A stretch of 55,946 bases of DNA from Alphaproteobacteria bacterium (GCA_016869675.1 VGDP01000021.1:1-55946), one strand, 5' to 3'. Positions 1 through 9,527 are shown, numbered from the stretch's first letter. The notes: generated by a model from the sequence alone, not told the origin. A program made the numbers and translations.

Positions 1-486
1 CGCCGCCGTGCGGTTCCACACGGCGACCTGGGTGATCGAGGGGCGCACGGCCACGTGGGCCGCGATGACGTGGGGCGCCAGCGCCCCGGCGCCGACCATG
101 ACGAGCGCGCGGGCGTCGGCGCGCGCCAGAAAGCGCGCGCCGAGCGCCGAATTGGCCGCGGTCTTGCGCAGGGTCAGCGCCGTGCCGTCGACGCACAGTC
201 GGTGTTCACCGGTGCGCCCGTCGATCAGGATGTAGCTGCCCATGATGGTGGGCAGGCCGAGCTCTGTGTTGCCGGGGAAGACGTTGACCAGTTTGACGCC
301 CACGTGGCGGCCGCGCTGCCAGGCCGGCAGCAGGATCAGGTCGTCACGCCCGCCCGTGCCGTTGGACTGGCTGACGATGTGGCTTTCGACCAGGTCGACG
401 CCCTGCCGGTAGAGTTCGGCCAGCGCATCGACGGTGGACGGATAGTCCAGCAGCGCGTGCACCTGGTCCGCGTCGACCAGCCTCAC
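1..486 (-). CDS. Ornithine cyclodeaminase / mu-crystallin family protein (C-terminus cut by window edge)
   Basis: The gene runs off the left edge, so 162 N-terminal codons of a family usually about 310-330 residues long are visible. Members are NAD(P)-dependent enzymes that cyclodeaminate ornithine or reduce cyclic imines and ketimines; the substrate here cannot be told. Seen: the lysine-bearing segment HVGVKLVNVFPGN, the conserved stretch LRKTAANSALGARFLAR, and the start of the Rossmann fold, VGAGALAPHVI. The GTG start shares four bases with the stop of the LapA-like gene (GTGA), so the two are probably translationally coupled at the end of the ihfB operon. Family assignment is firm; the specific reaction is open. 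Confidence 0.8.
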   Translation of the reverse strand, partial: MRLVDADQVHALLDYPSTVDALAELYRQGVDLVESHIVSQSNGTGGRDDLILLPAWQRGRHVGVKLVNVFPGNTELGLPTIMGSYILIDGRTGEHRLCVDGTALTLRKTAANSALGARFLARADARALVMVGAGALAPHVIAAHVAVRPSITQVAVWNRTAA

Positions 487-836
487 GCCGATGGCCCCGC
501 GCCCGGCACGATGGCCACGGCCGTCGAACGCGCGGCGGCCGCGCGTCCACGGTTGAGGCGGGCGAGCTCGTCCTCCAGCAGGGCGACCGAGTGGGCACGC
601 TGGTGTGCCGCGCTCCGCCAGCGTGCCAGCGCCGGCCACGTCACGATTAGGCCGATTGCCATGCCGAGCGCGAGCGTGCCGAGGGTGATTACGTAGAGCG
701 GCGCCTTGAGCACGAAGGGCGCCGGATCGAGGCGGACCGCGACGGGCGAACGGTTGGCGATGGCGAAGGCCGCGGCCACCAGGGCCAGCAGCACGGCGAT
801 CAGCCAGAAGACGAAGCGACCGAGCCGGCGCAGCAC
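483..836 (-). CDS. LapA-domain (DUF1049) inner-membrane protein
   Basis: A 117-residue protein with two hydrophobic segments (about residues 8-28 and 45-66) separated by a short polar piece (NRSPVAVRLDP), then a charged cytoplasmic tail rich in Ala and Arg. This is the LapA/DUF1049 architecture; in E. coli LapA works with LapB in lipopolysaccharide assembly control. No LapB-type TPR gene is present here, so a role in envelope biogenesis is inference. It lies 9 bases after ihfB, the usual alphaproteobacterial position, and its stop overlaps the next start. Confidence 0.75.
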   Translation of the reverse strand: MLRRLGRFVFWLIAVLLALVAAAFAIANRSPVAVRLDPAPFVLKAPLYVITLGTLALGMAIGLIVTWPALARWRSAAHQRAHSVALLEDELARLNRGRAAAARSTAVAIVPGAGPSA

Positions 837-845
837 GGCGACCGT

Positions 846-1124
846 TCAGCCGTTCAGCCGGTCGCGCAGCTCCTTGCCCGTCCTGAAGAACGGCAGGGCC
901 TTCTCGGGCACCGCGACCGCCTCGCCGGTGCGCGGGTTACGCCCCGTGCGCGCGCCGCGCTGGCGCGGGGAGAAGGTGCCGAAACCGCGCAGTTCGACGC
1001 GGTCGCCGGCGGCCAGCGCCTCGGTGATCTCGTCGAAGATGGTGTTCACGATGCGCTCGACATCGCGCAGGTAGAGGTGGGGATTGGCGTTCGCCAAGGT
1101 TTGGATCAACTGGGATTTCGTCAT
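846..1124 (-). CDS. ihfB: Integration host factor subunit beta
   Basis: A 92-residue DNA-bending protein of the HU/IHF family that pairs with IHF-alpha (not in this window) to bend DNA in replication, recombination and transcription. Diagnostic features are the start [11 protein letters not shown], the core [12 protein letters not shown], and the beta-arm motif GRNPRTGE with its conserved proline. I chose the ATG preceded by a G-rich Shine-Dalgarno stretch (GGGGGGCGGC); an upstream in-frame extension has no family similarity. It sits downstream of rpsA and the dead sppA, as in many alphaproteobacteria. Confidence 0.95.
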   Translation of the reverse strand: MTKSQLIQTLANANPHLYLRDVERIVNTIFDEITEALAAGDRVELRGFGTFSPRQRGARTGRNPRTGEAVAVPEKALPFFRTGKELRDRLNG

Positions 1125-1170
1125 GCCGCCCCCCGCGGACCGGTGCGCGCCCGAAGCGCCCCGCATCCAC

Positions 1171-1866
1171 TCAAGGGTGCCAGACCGACACCAGACCGTC
1201 AAGGATAAGTGGCTCTGGCAACGATGTTTTTCCGCTCCAGCCCAGGACACCGTCGAGCACGCCGATCGGCTCGTCGCCCCATGTCGCATCGACCAGCGGC
1301 AGGTCGGGGTCGATGCCGTGGGCCTCCGCGAGCCAGGCGAGCGCCTCAGTCTCGCCGCCGATCGCGTCGATCAGCCCGACGGCCAGCGCCTGCTAACCGG
1401 AAAACACGCCCCCGTCGGCGGTCTGCTAGATCACGCCGATCGAGCCGGTGATGGTCCCCTTGCGCGCGAAGATGCGGTCGGTGGCGATCACGGTCATTTA
1501 GGCGGCCGAGGTGGCGCGCTCGCCCATGACGGCGACCACCGGCTTGGTCTTGGCGAGCCAGCGCAGCCCGTCGTGCAGGGTCTCGCCGCCGCCGAATGTG
1601 CCGCCTGGGCTGTCGATGCGCACCACCGCCGCCTTGACGGCGTCGTCCTCGGCCAGATCCTCGAGCGCGCGGTCGCGCTCGACGTCCTGGACGATGACGC
1701 CTTCGACACGGACGACGGCGATGCGATCGCCGATCACGCCGCTATCAAGGCTGTGCCCAAGGGCCACCACCGCCGCGAGCGCGATCAGGATGGCGCCGGC
1801 GCGCCACGCCGCCATGTGCCGGCGCAGACACCGGCGATCGGCGAGCAGGTCGGCCTCCAGGGTCAC
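1171..1866 (-). pseudogene. sppA: Signal peptide peptidase SppA, inactivated
   Basis: Read in one frame this is an SppA serine protease relic: a membrane anchor near residues 20-40, the VRIDSPGG box, and the nucleophile region ATSAA, followed by ADRI-like sequence (ATDRIFARKGTITGSIGVI) and a C-terminus [14 protein letters not shown]. Three in-frame stops interrupt it: TAA at 1498-1500 (where the family has Tyr just after the catalytic Ser), TAG at 1426-1428 and TAG at 1393-1395. Between the second and third, roughly 60-80 residues expected in SppA are missing. The frame otherwise stays open to a final TGA. The lesions occur in addition to a deletion, so sequencing error is unlikely. GTG start assumed. 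Confidence 0.85.
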
Positions 1867-1922
1867 GGCGGTCCCGCCGACGCCCTAACGTCCGGTCGCC
1901 GCGCGGCGCGGCATCGGCGGTC

Positions 1923-3647
1923 CTAAGCGGTCTCGTCCTTGCCGCCCTTCGCGTGGCCCATGGCGGGGGCCAGGATGTCGCCCAAGGTGGCGCCGCTGTC
2001 GGCCGAGCCGAACTCGGCCATGGCACGCTTCTCCTCCTCGATCTCGAGCGCCTTGACCGAGAGGCCGATTTTGCGCGAGGCGCGATCGACACTGGTCACC
2101 TTGGCGTCGATCTTGTCGCTCACGGCGAAGCGGTCGACGCGCTGCTCGCTGCGGTCGCGCGACAGATCACCCTTGCGGATGAAGCCGGTGGCGCCGCCCT
2201 CGGCTATCGCCACCTCGACGCCGCCGTCCAGCACCTTGGTCACGGTACAGGTGACCACCGCACCCTTGACGATCTTGTCGGTCGCCGTGGTGAACGGATC
2301 GTTGGCGAGCTGCTTGATGCCCAGGCTGATCCGCTCCTTCTCGACGTCGACGTCGAGCACCTTGGCCTTGACCTGATCGCCCTTCTTGAAATTGGCCACG
2401 GCCTGTTCGCCGGGCACGTCCCAGGACAGATCGGTCAGGTGGATCATGCCGTCGATGTCGCCAGTCAGGCCGACGAACACGCCGAATTCGGTGGTGTTTT
2501 TGACCTCGCCGGCGACCTCGCTGCCGACCGGATGGTCGCGCAGGAACATCTCCCACGGGTTCTCCAGGCACTGCTTGAGGCCGAGGCTGATGCGCCGCTT
2601 GTCCGGGTCGACGTCCAGCACCATGACCTCGACCTCCTGGCTGGTCGAGACGATCTTGCCGGGGTGCACGTTCTTCTTGACCCAGCTCATCTCCGAGACG
2701 TGCACCAGGCCTTCGATGCCCGGCTCCAGCTCGACGAAGGCGCCGTAGTCGGTCATGTTGGTCACGCGGCCCTTGAACTTGGCGCTGGCGGGGTACTTGG
2801 CCTGCACGCCGTCCCACGGGTCGGCCAGTAGCTGCTTCATGCCCAGGCTGATGCGCTGGGTCTCCGGGTTGAAGCGGATGACCTGCACCTTGACCTGATG
2901 GCCGATGTTCAGCGCCTCGCTCGGGTGGTTGATGCGCCGCCAAGCGATGTCGGTGACGTGCAGCAGTCCGTCCACGCCGCCTAGGTCGACGAAGGCGCCG
3001 TAGTCGGTGATGTTCTTGACCACGCCGTCGAGCACTTGGCCCTCGCGCAGGCTCGCGACCAGCTCGTTGCGCTGCTCGGCGCGGCTTTCCTCGAGCACGG
3101 CGCGGCGCGAGACCACGATGTTGCCGCGCCGGCGGTCCATCTTGAGGATCTGGAACTCGTGCTTGTCGCCCATCAGGCCGGTGACATCGCGCACCGGGCG
3201 GATGTCGACCTGGCTGCCGGGCAGGAATGCCAGAGCGCCGCCCAGGTCGACGGTGAAGCCGCCCTTGACCCGTCCGACAATGTAGCCCGCCACCTTGGTT
3301 GTGTCCTTGAAGGCGGTCTCCAGGTGGTTCCACGATTCCTCGCGGCGCGCCTTCTCGCGCGACAGCATGGCCTCGCCGTTGCGGTCCTCGAGCCGCTCGA
3401 CATAGACCTCGACCTCGTCGCCCACCGCCAGGTTCACCGGCTGGCCCGGCGCCGCGAACTCGCGCAGTGATACCCGGCCCTCGGCCTTGAGGCCCACGTC
3501 GATCAGCACGCTTTCGCTGCCGACCTCGACCACCCGGCCCTTCACGACGCTGCCTTCGGCGACGTCGATGCGCCCCGCGTATTCCTCGAACAAGGCCGCG
3601 AAACTGTCGTCTTTAGCGCCGCGGGTCGTCGTCGAAGGTTGAGTCAT
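1923..3647 (-). CDS. rpsA: 30S ribosomal protein S1
   Basis: A 574-residue S1 protein with six consecutive S1 RNA-binding domains. Domains 3-5 show the strong ITDYGAFVDLGGVDGLLHV type signature; domains 1, 2 and 6 are more divergent, as usual. S1 binds mRNA leaders and helps the 30S subunit load structured messages. The ATG chosen follows a GGGAG Shine-Dalgarno and starts MTQPSTTTRG; the alphaproteobacterial S1 length is 555-575, so an upstream in-frame start is not needed. It ends with TAG. It lies 146 bases downstream of cmk, the common cmk-rpsA arrangement. Confidence 0.97.
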   Translation of the reverse strand: MTQPSTTTRGAKDDSFAALFEEYAGRIDVAEGSVVKGRVVEVGSESVLIDVGLKAEGRVSLREFAAPGQPVNLAVGDEVEVYVERLEDRNGEAMLSREKARREESWNHLETAFKDTTKVAGYIVGRVKGGFTVDLGGALAFLPGSQVDIRPVRDVTGLMGDKHEFQILKMDRRRGNIVVSRRAVLEESRAEQRNELVASLREGQVLDGVVKNITDYGAFVDLGGVDGLLHVTDIAWRRINHPSEALNIGHQVKVQVIRFNPETQRISLGMKQLLADPWDGVQAKYPASAKFKGRVTNMTDYGAFVELEPGIEGLVHVSEMSWVKKNVHPGKIVSTSQEVEVMVLDVDPDKRRISLGLKQCLENPWEMFLRDHPVGSEVAGEVKNTTEFGVFVGLTGDIDGMIHLTDLSWDVPGEQAVANFKKGDQVKAKVLDVDVEKERISLGIKQLANDPFTTATDKIVKGAVVTCTVTKVLDGGVEVAIAEGGATGFIRKGDLSRDRSEQRVDRFAVSDKIDAKVTSVDRASRKIGLSVKALEIEEEKRAMAEFGSADSGATLGDILAPAMGHAKGGKDETA

Positions 3648-3793
3648 GCCGGCTCCCGAGTATCCAACGTTGCTGGTTCCGCCACGGCCCAATGCCCAAT
3701 GGCCGGGCGCGACCGGGTTCCTAGGGGTTGGTTAAGGGGGCCCGTACACGCACGACCGGGTCCGCAAGCGCGGTCCGGCGGGAAAGAGGGGTT

Positions 3794-4471
3794 CTATAGC
3801 CCGCCCGCGCCAGCGTCGCAACTGCTTCCCGGAACAGCCCGGCGGGCGCCCACGATGGCCAGGGCCGCCGCCAGCATGGCCGCGGGGTCCAGATTGGTGG
3901 TGTCGATCGGCACCGCGTCGGCCGCCTGGCGCAGGGGGGCGACGGCACGGCCCGCGTCGCGGCGGTCCCGCTGGCGCAACTCCTCACGCACCTCGTCCAG
4001 GGACACCGACGCGCCCTTCGCGCTCAGTTCCGCGTGACGGCGTCGGGCGCGCGTCGCCTCGTCGGCGGTGACGAAAAGCTTCACGTCGGCGTCCGGCAGC
4101 ACCACGGTGCCGATGTCGCGCCCGTCGATTACGGCGCCAGGCGGCGCGGCGGCGAAGGCCCGCTGGCGCTCCAGCAGCACGGCGCGGACCTCGGGGATCG
4201 CGGCCACCGCCGAAGCGGCCTGGGCCACGGCCGCGTTGCGCAGGCGAGGATCCTCGAGATCGGCGTCGACGACGGCGTGCGCGGCGGCGGCCGCCGCCGC
4301 CGTGTCCTCGGGCGTCCCGCCCGCGTCCAAGAGACGCAGCGCCGTGGCGCGATAGAGCACGCCGGAGTCCAAGTGGCGCAGGCCCGAGGCCTGCGCCAGC
4401 GCGCGGGCCAGGGTGCCCTTGCCCGACGCGGCCGGGCCGTCGATCGCCACGACGAACGCGCGCTCAGGCAA
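3794..4471 (-). CDS. cmk: Cytidylate kinase
   Basis: A 225-residue CMP/dCMP kinase that recycles CMP to CDP using ATP. The P-loop [12 protein letters not shown] is at the N-terminus, [10 protein letters not shown] is the CMP-binding segment, and [17 protein letters not shown] is the family signature in the second half. Length is normal. Its start overlaps the end of aroA by 8 bases, so it is translated from the same message. The last dozen residues are unconserved. Confidence 0.96.
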   Translation of the reverse strand: MPERAFVVAIDGPAASGKGTLARALAQASGLRHLDSGVLYRATALRLLDAGGTPEDTAAAAAAAHAVVDADLEDPRLRNAAVAQAASAVAAIPEVRAVLLERQRAFAAAPPGAVIDGRDIGTVVLPDADVKLFVTADEATRARRRHAELSAKGASVSLDEVREELRQRDRRDAGRAVAPLRQAADAVPIDTTNLDPAAMLAAALAIVGARRAVPGSSCDAGAGGL

Positions 4472-5813
4472 ACGTGGCTCCGAGCCCGGTCATCAGCGGC
4501 ACGAAGTCCGGGAAGCTGGTAGCGATGGCGCGCGTGTCGTCCACGCGCGCGGCGCAACGTGCCGCCAGACCAAGCACCAGGAACGCCATGGCGATGCGAT
4601 GGTCAAAGTGGGTGATCACCGTGCCGCCGCCGGCGGGTGGCGCGCCGGTGCCGACCACGGTCAGGCTGTCGGCGCCGGCCTCGGCCTCGACGCCGTTGGC
4701 GCGCAGGCCCGCGACGATGGCGGCCAGACGGTCGCTCTCCTTGACCTTCAACTCCGCCAGGCCGTGCATCACCGTGGTGCCCGTGGCGCACGCCGCGGCG
4801 ACGGCGAGCACCGGATACTCGTCGATCATCGAGGGCGCGCGCGCCGCCGGCACCTCGACGCCGCGCAAGGCGCTCGACCGCGCCACCAGATCGGCCACCG
4901 GCTCGCCGCCCTCGTCGCGCGTGTTCTCGAGCGTGATGCCGGCGCCCATGGCGCGCAGCGTCTCCAACAGCCCCGTGCGCAGCGGGTTGATGCCTACGCC
5001 GTCGACCGTCACGGCCGAGCCGGGCGTGATCAGCGCGGCGACCAGCGGAAACGCGGCCGAGGACGGATCGCCCGGTACCACCAGGCGCGCCGGGCGCAAC
5101 TCGGGTTGGCCGATCAGCGTGACCCGGCGCGCGCCGTCCGCCTCGATCGTCACGTTCACCTCGGCGCCGAAGTGGCGCAGCATGCGCTCGGTATGATCGC
5201 GCGTCGGCTCCGGCTCGATGACGCTGGTCGCGCCGGGCGCGGCCAAGGCCGCCAGCAGGATCGCCGACTTGATTTGGGCCGAGGGTACGGGCAGGCGGTA
5301 CGCGATGGGCAGCGGTTCGGCCGCGCCGGTGATCGCGAGCGGCAGCCGGTCGCCGGCGCGCGCCACGATGCGCGCGCCCATGGCGCGCAAAGGCGTCGCC
5401 ACGCGGCCCATCGGGCGCCGGCGCAGCGAGGCATCGCCGGTGAAGAAGGCGGTGAACGGGTGCTGAGCCGCGATGCCCAGCATCAGCCGCGCGCCGGTGC
5501 CGGCGTTGCCCAGGTCCAGCACGTCGTCCGGCTCGGCGAGGCCGGCGACGCCGCGCCCGTGCACGCGCCAAGCACCCGGCCCAGTGCGCTCGATCGTGGC
5601 GCCCATCGCCGCGAGCGAGCGCGCCGTGGCCAGGACGTCGTCGCCTTCGAGCAGGCCCGTCACCTCGGTCGCGCCGACCGTGATCGCGCCCAGCATCAGC
5701 GCCCGGTGCGACATGGACTTGTCGCCGGGGACGCGGACGCGGCCGCGCAGGTTCCGCGCCGGCGCGGCGCCGAGCGGGCTCGGTGTCGCGGTGTCGTGCG
5801 CTGGCGTCGCCAT
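4464..5813 (-). CDS. aroA: 3-phosphoshikimate 1-carboxyvinyltransferase (EPSP synthase)
   Basis: A 449-residue shikimate-pathway enzyme joining phosphoenolpyruvate to shikimate-3-phosphate. [15 protein letters not shown] carries the catalytic lysine; [13 protein letters not shown] is the phosphate/PEP loop; the C-terminal [18 protein letters not shown] segment is also conserved. LLEGDDV and TGAR resemble the class II group found in alphaproteobacteria. The PEP loop has Gly in the position where the well-known glyphosate-tolerant class II enzyme has Ala, which would suggest sensitivity (inference only). It is the first gene of the leftward block, with a 133-base divergent promoter region to the TIGR02300 gene. 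Confidence 0.96.
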   Translation of the reverse strand: MATPAHDTATPSPLGAAPARNLRGRVRVPGDKSMSHRALMLGAITVGATEVTGLLEGDDVLATARSLAAMGATIERTGPGAWRVHGRGVAGLAEPDDVLDLGNAGTGARLMLGIAAQHPFTAFFTGDASLRRRPMGRVATPLRAMGARIVARAGDRLPLAITGAAEPLPIAYRLPVPSAQIKSAILLAALAAPGATSVIEPEPTRDHTERMLRHFGAEVNVTIEADGARRVTLIGQPELRPARLVVPGDPSSAAFPLVAALITPGSAVTVDGVGINPLRTGLLETLRAMGAGITLENTRDEGGEPVADLVARSSALRGVEVPAARAPSMIDEYPVLAVAAACATGTTVMHGLAELKVKESDRLAAIVAGLRANGVEAEAGADSLTVVGTGAPPAGGGTVITHFDHRIAMAFLVLGLAARCAARVDDTRAIATSFPDFVPLMTGLGATFA

Positions 5814-5946
5814 GGGCGCGTTCTATCACGGCCCGCGCGAGCCGAGATAGACTGCCCGGGACCCGAACGCCGAACGTTGACAGGCCAGGACGATCATGCC
5901 ATGTGGGCCGCCGCGACAGCCCACCATTAGCCGGGAGCGAGAAACC

Positions 5947-6264
5947 TTGGCCAAGCCGGAATGGGGCACCAAACGTCTGTGCCAGAGCTGCGGCGCCAAG
6001 TTCTACGACTTGCTGCGCAGCCCGATCACGTGTCCGAAGTGTGGCGCCGTCTTCCAGGTGGAGACGGACACCCGGCGCCGGCCGAGACCCGCGCCCGAGC
6101 CGCCGGGCAAGCGCAAGGAGCGGGGTGTCCCCGAGGCTGCGGAGGCCGACGACGAGGTAGCGGTCGAAGAGGGCGACGGCGAGCACGTGCTTGAGAATCC
6201 CTCGGATCTGGGCGAGGACGGCGAGTTCGAGATCGAGGAGGGCGCCGTCGACAAGGAGGCGTGA
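5947..6264 (+). CDS. TIGR02300 family zinc-ribbon-like protein
   Basis: A 105-residue protein beginning LAKPEWGTKRLC, with two CxxC pairs (CQSCGAKFYDL and CPKCGAVF), then a proline/arginine linker and a very acidic tail (VEEGDGEHVLENPSDLGEDG). This is the alphaproteobacterial TIGR02300 family, whose function is unknown. I chose the TTG codon because GGGAG lies 9 bases upstream and all relatives start at MAKPEWG; the in-frame ATG 51 bases earlier adds unconserved residues. It is divergent from aroA and precedes a tRNA. Confidence 0.85.
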   Translation: MAKPEWGTKRLCQSCGAKFYDLLRSPITCPKCGAVFQVETDTRRRPRPAPEPPGKRKERGVPEAAEADDEVAVEEGDGEHVLENPSDLGEDGEFEIEEGAVDKEA

Positions 6265-6278
6265 CGCCCGCTTTCCCC

Positions 6279-6307
6279 TTGCCAGGGGTCGGGGCCGTTC
6301 CTAGGTT
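6279..6307 (+). promoter_or_regulatory. Possible sigma-70-type promoter for tRNA-Ala(GGC)
   Basis: TTGCCA and TAGGTT are separated by 17 bases and end about 31 bases before the tRNA. Spacing and -35 match the consensus well; the -10 is weak. Confidence 0.35.
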
Positions 6308-6337
6308 TGCACCGCCGCCCGCGGGCGGCTATCCCAT

Positions 6338-6413
<76 letters not shown>

Positions 6414-6419
6414 ATCGAA

Positions 6420-6459
6420 GCCCGCTAACTCAAAGGGTTAGCGGGCTTCCCGCTTTTTT
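6420..6459 (+). terminator. Rho-independent terminator after tRNA-Ala
   Basis: A perfect 10-bp stem GCCCGCTAAC/GTTAGCGGGC with a short loop, followed after a few bases by six T residues. It ends the tRNA transcript and separates it from the IS remnant. Confidence 0.88.
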
Positions 6460-6487
6460 GCGGAGAAACATGAGAGGCCCGGGGGAG

Positions 6488-6914
6488 TGACCTGCCCAGT
6501 TTTTTCGGACCACGGTTAGCTTGGGATTGGCACCTCGGTTTCTTGCTTCGGGTGTCCCTTGTGGGACGGTGATGCAACGGGCCGGGGCGCGAAGCCCCGA
6601 TCAAGCGCAGCGTCCCCGCCCGTTGCCGTCGCAGGCGCTGCGGTCTGCTGTGCGAGCTTCGCGGCGAACGCCGCCGGCGTCAAATACCCCAGGCTCGAAT
6701 GGGGCCTCACGGCGTTGTAGTGCCGCCGCCAAGTCTCGATGATCACCTTCGCCTCGGCTCGGCTGCGGAACCATTCGAGGCTGAGGCACTCGTCGCGGAA
6801 CTTGCCGTTGAAGCTCTCGTTGACGCCGTTCTGCCGCGGCTTGCCCGGATCGATGAACGCCGTGCCGATGCGCTGGTCGACGATCCACTTCAGCACAGCG
6901 CGCGCGACGAACCG
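6488..6914 (-). mobile_element. IS3-family (IS407-like) insertion sequence remnant, 3' end of transposase
   Basis: The leftward frame encodes the last 132 residues of an IS3-type transposase: RFVARAVLKWIVDQ, then QNGVNESFNGKFRDECL, which contains the third acidic residue of the DDE triad, and WRRHYNAVRPHSSLGYLTP. TAA ends it at 6516. Just outside lies TGACCTGCCC at 6488, a plausible terminal inverted repeat. The first two catalytic aspartates and the upstream orfA are gone: similarity stops abruptly at about 6914, where a gene of the opposite strand begins in mid-frame. It is an immobile fragment that probably truncated its neighbour. Confidence 0.8.
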
Positions 6915-7867
6915 CGGTTCGATCCGCGCCGCCACCTGGCGCTCGAGAAGCCCCCGCGCGTCGTGCGGCTCGCCGAGCTCGGCTACGACCGGGCGACCAT
7001 CGCGTGCCTGGCCTCGCCGGTCGCCATCACCGGGCCGTTCCGCGTGCTGTCGGACGAAGGTGTCGCGGCGTTCGGCGCGGTGCTGCGCGCGCTGCGCTCG
7101 CGTTGTCAGATCGCCGAGGGTCGGCGGCTCGCCGCGTTCCTCAGCGGCCTGGGCTAACTGTCGCGCTACGTGCGCGACCTGTGCGCCGACCCCGCCCTGC
7201 GCAACTTCCTCTCGGCGATCGCCGGCACGCCGCTGATCCCGCACACGGTGCCCCAGGTCCAGGCCTTCGTGAACTACGCACCCGACGATCCGGCCAAGGC
7301 GGTCGAGACCTGGCACGTGGACCCCACCGGCTTCGCCATGGTCGTCATGGTCAGCGACCCGAGGCCCCTGGTCGGTGGACGGTTCGAGTGGTTCCACGGC
7401 ACCAAGGCCGAGGCGGCGGCGTGTTTTGGCGTGGCACCCGAAAAAAATGCATGTTGGCTTCGCCGAGGGCCTGCCCTAGGCGCGCATCGAAAGCGTCGCG
7501 TTCCCGGCCGCTGGTTGGGGCGTGTTCCAGCAGGGCCACATGGTCGTGCATCGCGCCGCCGCCCTCGGCGCCCCGGCCGAGCGCATCACCTTCGTGCCGA
7601 GCTACGTGGCGCGCGACCCGCGCTTTCCCGACCACACCAACACGCGCAGCATGCGCTTCTACGGGCGTGGTGGGCTGCTGACCGAACTGGCGCGCCACGG
7701 CGCCTGGCTGTCGCTCGCGAAGCTCGAGGCGATGGTGCGCGAACGCGACGTCACCGACGACCACAAGGCCCTGGCGGCCGACCTGCGCGCCGCCGTGGCC
7801 GACGCACTGCGCATCGCCGATGAGCTCGACCGGCTCGACACCGACGAGCGCGACGAGACCGGACGGG
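6915..7867 (+). pseudogene. PhyH-like Fe(II)/2-oxoglutarate dioxygenase relic, 5'-truncated and multiply interrupted
   Basis: Starting in mid-protein at the IS junction, the frame reads DPRRHLALEKPPRVVRLAE and continues to a TAA at 7155-7157 (context GLG-stop-LSRYVRDLC, probably Tyr). It resumes through WHVDPTGFAMVVMVSD, with an HxD metal motif, up to a run of seven A at 7441-7447 where the frame shifts. The new frame has a TAG at 7477-7479 and then GHMVVHRAAALGAP and ERITFVPSYVA, fitting the distal His and the 2-oxoglutarate-binding Arg. The family is inferred from these motifs. The end is unclear because the frame reads on into the converging SDR gene. Dead by at least four lesions. Confidence 0.7.
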
Positions 7868-7869
7868 CC

Positions 7870-8631
7870 TCAGGCGGTCAGGCCGCCGTCGACCACCAGG
7901 GTGTGGCCCGTCACGTAGCCCGCGCCGGCGCACAGGAAGAGGATCGCTTCCGCGTAGTCCTCGGGCGTGCCGACGCGCGCCAGCGGCGCGCGCGCCTTGC
8001 CCTGTTCGTAGCTGTCGTCCGAGAAGCGGCATTCCCACGCCGAATCGACCATGCCCGGCGCGATCGCGTTCACCCGCACCTCGGGTCCGAGCGCGCGCGC
8101 CCATTCCTTGGTCTGGTTGATCAGCGCCGCCTTGGTCGCGCAGTAAACGCTGGACGATCCGCCGCCGCCGAAGCCCGAGATCGATGCGGTGTTGACCACG
8201 GCGCCGCGCGCGGCCTTCAGGTACGGCGCGGCCGCGTGCACGCAGCGGAACGGCCCGATCAGGTTGATCGACAAGAGCCGCTGCCAGAACGCCTCGGTCT
8301 GCGCATCGAGGTCCGACGGCGGGATCGGCGACCGCGTGCCGGGGGTCGCCGCGTTGTTGACCAGGTAGTCGAGCCCGCCCATGGCCTCGGCCGCGCGGCG
8401 CACCATGGCGCGCACGCCGTCCGCATCGCCAACGTCGCCCGGCGCCGCGCGCACGTCCAGGCCCGACGAGCGCAGGCGTGCCACCTCGGCCTCGAGCTTC
8501 GGGTTTCCCGGCACGTCGTTCAGCGCGACCGCGCAGCCGAGACGCGCGAACAGCGTCGCGGTGCCGAGCCCGATGCCCGACGCGGCACCCGTGACGAGGG
8601 CCTTTCTGCGCGCGAGGTCGGCGGTGATCAT
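7870..8631 (-). CDS. SDR family NAD(P)-dependent oxidoreductase
   Basis: A 253-residue classical short-chain dehydrogenase/reductase. Cofactor loop TGAASGIG, the NNAA motif, and the catalytic Ser-Tyr-Lys set (TASISGFG, YCATK) are all present, and VNAIAPGMVDS and VTGHTLVVDGGLTA close the fold. The acidic residue after strand 2 (ALNDVPG) hints at NAD preference. The substrate cannot be predicted. It is divergent from a second, broken SDR gene with 110 bases between starts. Confidence 0.88.
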   Translation of the reverse strand: MITADLARRKALVTGAASGIGLGTATLFARLGCAVALNDVPGNPKLEAEVARLRSSGLDVRAAPGDVGDADGVRAMVRRAAEAMGGLDYLVNNAATPGTRSPIPPSDLDAQTEAFWQRLLSINLIGPFRCVHAAAPYLKAARGAVVNTASISGFGGGGSSSVYCATKAALINQTKEWARALGPEVRVNAIAPGMVDSAWECRFSDDSYEQGKARAPLARVGTPEDYAEAILFLCAGAGYVTGHTLVVDGGLTA

Positions 8632-8741
8632 GTCGTGTCCTCCGTGAATGGCGGCGCCAAGGTGCCAGAGCGCGCCCGCGCCGCAAAGCCCGCCTGACCG
8701 CGGGCGCCGCCCGAGGGGAAGGTGGGCGCGGAGGTCATGCC

Positions 8742-9513
8742 ATGCCCAACGCCCTGTTCGACCTGACGGGCAAGACCGTGATCGCGACCGGCGCGGGCGG
8801 TGGCCTGGGTCGCGCCATGGCCGAGGGCATCGCTGCGGCCGGGGCGGCGACCTTGGTGGCCGGGCGCACCGCCGCCGATGTCGCCGACGCGGTGGCCGCC
8901 ATCGGCGCGACCGGCGGCCGGGTGCACGGCGTCACCTTCGACGCGGCCCGGCGCGACCAGGTCGAGCGCCTGATGGCCGAGACGATCGCCACCTTCGGCG
9001 GGCTGGACGGCATCGTGGTCAACCACGGCGTCAGCCTGGCCAAGCCGGCCGTCGCCGTGACCGACGAGGAGTGGAACCGGGTGCACGACATCAAACTGCG
9101 CGGCGCCTTCGTGTGCGCCCAGGTCGCCGGCCGCCGCATGGTCGACCAGGGATCCGGGTCCATCGTGTTCACGTCCTCGACCGCCAGCATGGTCGGCTTC
9201 GACACGCTGGTCGCCTACGGCGCGTCGAAGGGCGGCGTCGATCAGATGGTGCGCCAGCTCGCGGCGGAAATGGGGGCCGCGCGGCGTGCGCGTCAACGCC
9301 ATCAACCCGGGCTACACGACCCACGACGTGCGCGGCACCGAGGCGCGCCACGCGGACGCGGCGCTGAACGAGACCATGCGGCGCATGACGCCCATGGAGC
9401 GCCGCGGCGAGCCCAGCGAGTTCGCCGGCCCGGCCGTGTTCTTCCTGTCCGACGCCTCGGCGTTCGTCACCGGCGTCTGTCTGGCGGTGGACGGCGGCTA
9501 CTGCGCCATGTAG
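8742..9513 (+). pseudogene. SDR family oxidoreductase with one frameshift
   Basis: The N-terminal 180 residues hold TGAGGGLG, VVNHGVSLAK, and the catalytic FTSSTAS...YGASK region. The frame breaks at a run of five G (9272-9276): removing one G gives EMGPRGVRVNAINPG and restores the conserved C-terminus to FVTGVCLAVDGGYCAM. Nothing else is damaged. This is either a very recent pseudogene or a homopolymer error, so read-level checking matters here. Start ATG has GGAG 8 bases upstream. It ends 14 bases before the converging SRAP gene. Confidence 0.85.
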
Positions 9514-9527
9514 CCGGCGCCTCGGCG

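Noticed and set aside
1125-1289. Longer ihfB start
   Set aside because: The extra 55 residues are outside the IHF family and overlap the 3' end of the sppA relic; the chosen ATG has a clear Shine-Dalgarno.
7441-7447. Programmed frameshifting at the A7 run in the PhyH-like relic
   Set aside because: The new frame meets a TAG within about 12 codons and the gene lacks its 5' end, so decay explains it better.
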